Assembly (NCBI GenBank): GCA_004009845.1 | Contig: RMBW01000256.1 | Location: forward strand, 1-18,999 | Source: Davidsoniella eucalypti | Taxonomy: Eukaryota; Ascomycota; Sordariomycetes; Microascales; Ceratocystidaceae | Length of the DNA: 18,999 nt | Direction of reading: 5' to 3' | Shown: positions 13,291 to 18,999 of the stretch, in pieces | Position numbering within the stretch: the first letter of the stretch is position 1 | How the letters are laid out: every line of letters starts with the position of its first letter | Made by a program: the position numbers and the translations under genes | The notes under the pieces: generated by a model | Database searches by the model: none | What the model saw: the letters and a program-made list of their open reading frames with translations, nothing else | Told to the model about the DNA's origin: nothing

Positions 13291-16200
13291 TCTTCCAGTG
13301 TTCCCTAGCCGTGATAGCCGCGGGCTCATCATCAGGTACTTCCTGCGAGGGTAAGGGTTGTTGGGAGCTCGGCGGATTAGGCTTACGTGGAAAACAGGAT
13401 GGATGCCTGTGGGCACGTTCAATCGTACGTTGTGAGTGCCTGTAACCTCTAGGACTGTGTACAGTCTGGCCAACCAGTCTAACTTCTTGGACGGTCTCTC
13501 CGTGGTCAGGTTCTTCGTGTTGAGGTATACCTTATCTCCCACTCTGAAACTCTCGGATGGTTGACGGAGACGGTGGCGCTGGTTTCCTGGTGTTCCTGGG
13601 TGGCAGCCATAGCTACGATCGCGAATTGGTTGCGTCGCTTAGTTTGGATAGCCATTCCTGGGCACACAAACAGGAGATTTGTCAGAGGCAGGGGGACCTT
13701 GAACGGGGGTTCAATAATGTCCACGTTGAAACCATGCGTGGTGAAGAAAGGGAGAGGCCAGTGTTGAGGAAATGCGGTTGTTGAGGCCAATTGCGCTTGG
13801 GGCAGTAGTGAGGCCCAGTCGTCCTGTGCGAAGAACAGAAATTGCGCAAGTACGTTTCAATCTCCTGATTACTGCGTTCCTGACTACCATCAGTCTGGGG
13901 GTGGAAGGCAGTAGATAGGCGGCGTTGAATCCCAAAGCGACGGCATACTTCACCCAAAACAGCTGAGCAATTTGAGGCCCTCTGTCGGAGACGATTGCAA
14001 GGGGAAGCCGTGGTGGAAAAGACGTGAATCAGCAGGGCTTCAGCAGTGGCTTGTGCGGTAATGGCCTCATAGGGATCAGGATTTGCGACTTCGACAGGCG
14101 GTCGGTGACTCCTAGAATAGAAGTGTAACCAGCAGAAGGGGTAATGGCCGATAAAGTCCATGGCCAATTCAGACCAAGGTCTGGACGGTACTGGCAGGGT
14201 TTCAAAAGGCCGCGCTTCTGTTCTCGCCAATCTTGCTTTTCCCACAAGAAGAGCAATTCGACACGAATTGTCGGACATCGTTGGTTAGGCAGGCCAGGCG
14301 TTATTCGCGCGAAACTAAGTCACGGGTGATTGCTCTGCCGGGTGGCCTGCGAGGGTAGAGTCGTGATTTGCTGATGATTTTGGTTCCTCAGGGTTGGTGA
14401 GGGCCAAAGTCTATCACGCCAGCGTAGTCTACCTTCGAGTCTAGCTTGCACTCGCTCATTTGCCATTGCAACCCCAGTCGCTGGGAATGAGCGAGCTCTT
14501 CTCGTACTATGTTACGAGCTAACCACCAACGGTTGCATTGGGTCAGAGGCCTGGTTCCATAGGTAGTCATCTCGGGGTCTGCGAAGGGGAGTCACAGCTT
14601 CCTTAGTCGCCTTGTCGTCAGTCGGCGCGTCCTTGTCAGGCTCCTGAGCCCAAAACTGCGCCGATTACCTACCAGGTCGTTGCTTGCTCACTCTTCTCGA
14701 GAGTTGGTGGAAGCGACTAGCCAGCCTGTCGTCACTTTCGTTGGCTGGCATGTCCTGGTCCCTTCTAGACAGGGGCGTCTGGCACAACTTGCTCGGTACC
14801 TGGGCGGTGGCGTAGGCAAACTTAAAGTCGAAAGCTCGTATCCCCAGGCGCGTTGCTCTCGGCCAGCGTTCTCTTGGTTTGAAATACTCCAAGTACGGTG
14901 GTCGGTCCACACCACAAGTCACCCCTAGGAGGAAATGGGCGCCATTCGCGAATGGACCAGTACATGGCCAACATCTCCCTTGTCGTGAATTGGGTAGTTG
15001 GCTTCGGGGGTGTGAGTTTGCAGAAAGGAAGGCAATGGGGTGCATGAGACCATCATCTCCTCGTTGAGACAATTCTGCTCCCAGGGCGTAACCGGAAGAG
15101 TCCGCGGTCAATACCGTTTCTCTCAGCGGGTCAAAGGGGTCAAAACAGGGGGAGTGAGGAAGGCTCTCTTAACCTCGGCGAAAGCGTGCGCACATGCGTC
15201 AGACCAGACAAAGGGGGTATCCTTCTTGGTTAACCCTACCATCGGCGCTATCATTTCAGACAGTCGAGGCACAAAGTCTCGATAGAAGTTGACAAAGCCG
15301 ATGAAACCACGTAGACCTTTCAAAGTTGTGGGAGAATTCCAGTTGCGAATCGCAAGGGTTTTCTCAGGGTCTGCCTTGATGCCAATACCTGGGCCAACGA
15401 TGAAGCCGAGGAACTTGATTTCCTTAGCTAGGAACTGGCACTTGCGGAGGTCGAGTTGCAGGCCGGCGAGATCGAGTGCGTGGACAATTTCGAGCACTAA
15501 CTTCCTGTGCTCTTCCTCAGTACCACTGGAGTAGATGTCCACATCGTCAATGTAGGCGCTGCAGCTGATGCCTAGCCATTTTCGGAAGGACCGAATTGAT
15601 GTAACGTTGGAAAGCAGCAGGGGCATTAGTCAAACCGAAAGGGATCACGTTCCATTCAAAGGCCCCTAGGGGAGTCCGAAAGGCGGTTAACTCCTCAGAA
15701 CCAGGGGCAATCCGAATACGATGAAATGCGGCAATAACGTCGACCTTGGAGACCCATTTAGCAGCCGAGATTTGCCGAAGGGTGTCGTGGATAAGGGCAA
15801 GGGGTATGAGTCCTTCTTGGAGATAGCGTTGACTGCGCGGTAGTCTACGCAGAAGCGAATTCCACCTCCAGGTTTCTTTACAAATAGGACGGGGGAGCCC
15901 ACTTCAGATTTGTGTCCTTTATCCATCTTGTAGACAACAGTTCAGTCAATGTCTTCTGCATCACCAATAGTTCTGCGCGAGACAGCGGGTAGAACGATTG
16001 CACAGGTAACGTTTTCCCTTCCAACAGCTCGATTTTCAGGTCTACTCCAGGCCGGTGTGGCGGGAGGTCCTTCGAGGCTTTGGCTTCGAACGCGGAGGCT
16101 ACAGGTTTAACCACTCTGGGTAGGCGGTCTTTCCAGTTCCTTTCTGTTCCAGCGCCCTGTTGACATCTTCTAGTGTGATGCGGAAACAGCGTGTCGTCGT

Positions 16201-16632
16201 TGTCGCAGAGTTTATGGAACTCTCAGGCGTTAGTTCTTCAGCCGTAGTGACTTCGATCTGTCCAGAACGCGGGTGCAGGTGTACGTCGTGGTTAATGAGC
16301 CAGCGTTGACCGAGTATTAGGTCTTCGGTTTGGCCGGGGACGACGTAGGCCCAAATGTCCTCGTGGTGGTCAGGTAGGTGTAGCGTAAACTGTGCTATCT
16401 GAGTGATGACAGGTGGGTCGGACTGGGAGGAGGCGAGGGAGACCTTGCGTGGCTCGATGGGCTGGGTCTGGGTGGCGTAGTGGAGTAGGCGCGGAGGGAC
16501 GACGGCGAGGCAGAGGCAGCCACTGTCGACGAGAGCTTTAGTCGAAAGTTCATTAATAGACAAATCTAAGTATAAACCTTTAGCTCCCATCTGAGTTCTA
16601 ACTATCTCTTCCCCTATCTTCGTATCCTCCTT

Positions 16633-16668
16633 GTCAGGGCGCGACTTGTCCTGACTTCCTAAAAATCC
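16633..16668 (-). promoter_or_regulatory. -1 frameshift cassette of the complete A element
   Basis: Heptamer GGATTTT (16668-16662) is followed by gag stop TAG (16661-16659), a 6-nt spacer in all, and a 6-bp stem, GTCAGG (16655-16650) with CCTGAC (16638-16633), around an 11-nt loop. The cassette itself is undamaged although the genes on both sides carry indels. Confidence 0.85.
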
Positions 16669-18450
16669 AACTCAATTAGGTCGTACTCCGACCCGTTCTC
16701 CGCTACTTTAGAGTCGACCTTGGCTACCGTCGTGGTAGTGGTTGTCCGGGAGGTGCAGCACGCGATCCATGGCCCGTTCGTCGTACTTGGCGATTTCCTC
16801 ACGCATCACCGTGCGTATGGCGTTGATAGACAGCTGGTTGTTCGAGGGGCCTGGCTGGGAAGAGCGCTGGGGGCAACGGCGTGCGATGTGATCCTTGAGC
16901 CCACAGATAAAGCATGCGTTTTCACGCATTAAACGGTGTCGTTCCGACTCGGAAAGTTTTGGTCTCTCCGAACGGGCAGCAGGCTGGGGGCGGTTCTCCC
17001 GACGGGTCTGTTGGTCAGGCCGCTCTCTCCAGTTGCTCGACTTAGTATGCTCAGGTTTGGGGGTCGATTCGATAGCGCGGCGCTTACCAGTGGGGCGGTC
17101 GAAGTGCTTCAAGAGGCTGTCGATGATAGCGGTATGAGTTGGACTCCAAGCCCATCCGGTGCGTTCAATCAGATCGTCACGCATGGCAGAACGCAGGATG
17201 TCAATTAGCGTGGTGTCGTCGTGGATGCCGGCTTCCATGGCTAGGGTCTCGAAGCGGAGGTGGAAGGCTTTGAAGGGTTCCCTGTCTCCTTGGGCGGATT
17301 GGTAGAAAGCAATGCGCGCGTTGGTGAGCCGTTCACGCGACCGGAACATATCATCAAGCTTCTCCAGCAGCAGGTCGTAGGGTCTGGAACGTTGGCCGAT
17401 AGAGTCGAAAAAGACGTTCAACTTGGCTTGTGTGGTTGCGCCCAAGCGGCCGTACAGGTAGACTGCCTTCGAGAGTTCACCGCCTAGGGCTGCTCCATCG
17501 ATCAACATTTGTTCGTTGCTAGCCTTCTCCAGATCTCGTAGTCAGAGTGCAAGCCGCTGAATTCGCTGAGTAGAGGCTGGACCTGACGGGGTAGGGTTTG
17601 GCTGGAAGAGGCGAGTAATGGCTGAGGAGCAGGGGCAGGCGGTAGCGGAGGAGCGGTAGTATCATGACGTTCTTTGGCGAACAACATTTGACCGAGTCGA
17701 TTCATCATGGACTTCATTTCTACCATATCAGATTGCAGAGAGTCCAGACGGTCGGCTTCACGCGAGGGTTGGCGACCGCGGTCAGATTCAGGGTAGGTGT
17801 CGCGGGGCCTCATGCTTTCAGCCAGACGAGCTAGGTCAGAGGTATCGGAAGGGTTATCACTTGCGTCGTCTTCATCATCCAAGGTAGCGGGTTGCGAGAG
17901 GTGGTTACTCGGCTCAAGGTGCGCGCGTGGGTTGTCTCGTGGAGATCAGTTGCTCAGTGGTTTCCTTGGCCTTGGAGCGAGTTCTCGTGGGGGTGCGAGG
18001 TAGGCCCATGAACGGTGACTTGAGGAGGGAAGGACGGAGCGAGGTTCGAGCAACGCGTTCCTGACGCGTACGAGCTTGGCCGATGTGGACGTGGCCGACA
18101 AAACCGCTGGTGAAAGAGAGGTGGCCTAGGTGGCTGTGGAAATGCTGACTGTGACTGAGGATATCACGGGAGGCAGGGCAGAATCCTAGGGTGGCAGCGA
18201 GGCGCGCGCGTTCCTTGCGTTTAAAGAGGGCAAGGTAGCACCAGCCGGGTCTGCTCCAGGGTCGATCCTCGGGTAGGCCTACGGCCGACAGCGTGTAGCC
18301 CTCAGGGGGCTCCTGGCTGGGGTCTAGGAAGTGGACACGAGCCAGGGCTAGTTTCTGCTTAATAATACAGAAGGCTTCGTAGTAACCAACGAGGGCGGCG
18401 CAGTTCAGGGAGGCCAGGATGACCAGAACCAGGAAGGTGAAGTCAGACAT
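16659..18450 (-). pseudogene. gag: Gag of the complete A element, frameshifted
   Basis: The start is the ATG at 18450-18448, the first AUG of the predicted transcript. The N-terminus MSDFTFLVLVILASLNC is a likely membrane segment (residues 4-30), followed by KQK. GWCYLALFKRKERARL begins at residue 69 (Trp70), then come an FHSHLGHLSF block, a basic linker, an acidic stretch (DDEDDASD), LARLAESM, the capsid-like region (FSGLHSDYEIW, AKLNVFFDSI) and one CCHC knuckle, CFICGLKDHIARRC (16914-16873). The end reads DLIELDF with the stop in the slippery site. Frame breaks occur near 17900-17940 (one base missing relative to copy E), near 17508-17520 and near 16710-16755. Without them the protein would be about 600 residues. 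An apparent longer start in the LTR (18927) lies upstream of the predicted transcript start and is not used here. Confidence 0.9.
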
Positions 18451-18494
18451 AGTGACTTTAGAAGCGCAAGGGGTAACAAGCGGACTGGTAGGGG

Positions 18495-18757
18495 CAAGCC
18501 TTGTAGGAAGAAGGCTTGGACAGGGGGCAGACTGTTTAGGCAGAGTCTGGACAGGATAGGGGCAAACAGAGACGGTGTTTGGACAAAGAGGAGTGGAAAG
18601 CAAGCGGGCGGCTTGGACAGAAGAGAGGGCAAGCGGACGGCTTGGACAGAGTAGGGGGCAAGCAGACGGCTTGGACAGAATAGGGGGCAAGCAGACGGCT
18701 TGGACAGAAGTAAATTCAGCGAGCAGATGCTCGGACAAAGGGGCAAGCGGATGCTTG
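18495..18757 (-). repeat. Leader hairpin array of the complete A element (9 units)
   Basis: Nine inverted repeats lie between PBS and gag, each preceded by TGTC and mostly followed by CCCC on the minus strand. Positions are 18744-18757, 18720-18733, 18688-18702, 18659-18673, 18630-18644, 18601-18615, 18563-18581, 18528-18549 and 18495-18518. Stems of 5 to 8 bp use five different sequences, each self-complementary. Loops are 4 to 10 nt. No AUG occurs on this strand between 18852 and 18451. Confidence 0.88.
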
Positions 18758-18774
18758 GACAAGATAAAGAAGTT

Positions 18775-18785
18775 ATCGGTCTCAA
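18775..18785 (-). promoter_or_regulatory. Self-priming PBS of the complete A element
   Basis: On the minus strand TTGAGACCGAT stands 2 nt inside the 5' LTR. Its complement ATCGGTCTCAA is in the LTR at 18852-18842, the predicted first 11 nt of the transcript. Confidence 0.88.
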
Positions 18786-18787
18786 AA

Positions 18788-18968
18788 TGAGACGATATAC
18801 GAGGAGTTGCGATGAAAACTGGTCGTAAAAGAATAGTTCGATTGAGACCGATGAAGGAGAAAGAGAAACTAAGACTAATAATCGGCGGGAATAGGTCCCT
18901 ACTTATAGCCGATTCTAGTACTGACAAGGAATGCCTTGGCTAACCTTACTAGGCCTTAGTCTCTTACA
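18788..18968 (-). repeat. 5' LTR of the complete A element
   Basis: This 181-bp LTR is identical to the 3' LTR at 12597. On the minus strand the TATA box (TATAAG, 18907-18902) lies about 55 nt upstream of the predicted transcript start at 18852. It is followed on the right by CAAGT, where C pol resumes. Confidence 0.97.
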
Positions 18969-18999
18969 CAAGTGATCCCCGACGCACTATCGCGCAGGG
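18969..18999 (+). pseudogene. pol: Element C pol resumes (RNase H/integrase junction)
   Basis: The last 31 bases read QVIPDALSRR in the frame that ended at 12596 with RPGTDQV. The same sequence, EQIVPDALSRRDQD, occurs uninterrupted in element D. This shows that the A element is a clean insertion with a CAAGT duplication and that C continues past the window. Confidence 0.93.

Larger units (their letters stand above)
12948..16668 (-). pseudogene. pol: Pol of the complete A element, heavily frameshifted
   Basis: Domains in order on the minus strand are: protease (VDSG, DSG codons 16527-16519; IWAYVVPGQTEDLILGQRW), RT (GGGIRFCVDYR near 15860; YIDD at 15554-15543), RNase H (TADSSGYALG near 15105), and integrase (AMDFIG near 14160; HPQTDGSQERSN near 13880). 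The integrase tail follows (GDKVYLNT and HPVFHVSLIR, about 13540-13380), then the chromodomain (about 13290-13100). The pol frame starts as the -1 continuation of gag (FLGSQDKSRP). Comparison with element D pol shows at least ten changes of frame, mostly losses of one or two bases, spread over the whole gene. No functional Pol could be made from this sequence as given. See the age paradox among the findings. Confidence 0.92.
12597..18968 (-). mobile_element. Complete family A chromovirus (6372 bp), TSD CAAGT
   Basis: Two identical 181-bp LTRs (12597-12777 and 18788-18968) and perfect CAAGT duplications (12592-12596 and 18969-18973) define the element exactly. On the minus strand it contains PBS, nine-hairpin leader, gag (18450 to 16659), frameshift cassette, pol with protease, RT, RNase H, integrase and chromodomain (to about 12948), and PPT. 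Identical LTRs imply very recent insertion. Yet gag has at least three frame breaks and pol at least ten, nearly all small indels. Either the copy moved using proteins supplied by others, or many of the indels are assembly errors. Confidence 0.97.
8348..18999 (+). mobile_element. Family C Ty3/gypsy element, interrupted by A, 3' end outside window
   Basis: This plus-strand element has its 5' LTR at 8348-8526, a leader, gag, frameshift cassette and pol up to 12596. The complete A element (12597-18968) then interrupts it, and pol resumes in frame at 18969. It is inserted in the end of A' pol; the left 5-mer is ATTGC (8343-8347). Gag is intact and pol has one visible frameshift before the insertion. 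Integrase, 3' LTR and right TSD lie outside the window. Its pol resembles those of A and D strongly, and its LTR is more like B than A. Confidence 0.93.

Noticed and set aside
1..18999. Host genes, tRNA or rRNA genes
   Set aside because: Every stretch is accounted for by retrotransposon parts or their repeats; no other recognisable gene was found on either strand.

Overview
The whole window is transposable-element sequence; I see no host gene. It holds several Ty3/gypsy LTR retrotransposons of the chromovirus/Tf1-sushi kind, stacked inside one another. A fungal genome fits best: short LTRs (about 180 bp), self-primed reverse transcription as in Tf1, intron-free gag and pol, and a chromodomain at the end of pol. 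A basidiomycete is my guess (inference only). I use local names. Family A has 181-bp LTRs beginning TGTAAGAGAC. Family B has 179-bp LTRs beginning TGTAAGGGTC. Family C has a 179-bp LTR beginning TGTCAGGGGC. Element D is an A-like element whose LTRs are not visible.

Layout. 1-1379: 5' end of an A element (copy E, minus strand), with gag running off the left edge. 1380-2074: scrambled A debris, made of a truncated LTR, a plus-strand gag fragment split by a solo B LTR (TSD GTCTG), and a plus-strand A LTR without TSD. 2075-7936: element D (minus strand), with the 3' part of pol, the 5' part of pol and gag. D is split by a complete 1373-bp non-autonomous B element (4189-5561) and by a solo B LTR (6482-6661, TSD GAGGC). 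7937-8347: 3' end of another A copy (A'), inserted in D gag. 8348-12596: 5' part of element C (plus strand), inserted in A': LTR, leader, intact 661-aa gag, and protease/RT/RNase H. 12597-18968: a complete 6372-bp A element (minus strand) with identical LTRs and TSD CAAGT, inserted in C pol. 18969-18999: C pol resumes in frame. The order of events is therefore D, then A', then C, then A, four nested levels.

How the parts work together. In families A, B and C the first 11 nt of the predicted transcript are exactly complementary to an 11-nt primer-binding site lying 2 nt inside the 5' LTR, and the two sides co-vary between families, so priming looks Tf1-like. The A and C leaders lack AUG and carry tandem arrays of small hairpins; in A the stems co-vary between units. 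Gag begins with a hydrophobic, probably membrane-anchoring segment and a conserved GWCYLALFKR block. In A, C and D, gag ends at the same slippery site (G GAU UUU UAG), followed after exactly 6 nt by a stem of 6 bp with an 11-nt loop. Three of its six pairs co-vary, and the pol frame is -1 relative to gag. I think this marks programmed -1 frameshifting for Gag-Pol. Pol carries protease (DSG), RT (YIDD), RNase H, DD35E integrase and, in A, a chromodomain.

Limits: no database search was possible. Family names, ages and the novelty of the RNA elements are inference. The youngest element (A) carries many single-base indels, which may partly be assembly error.
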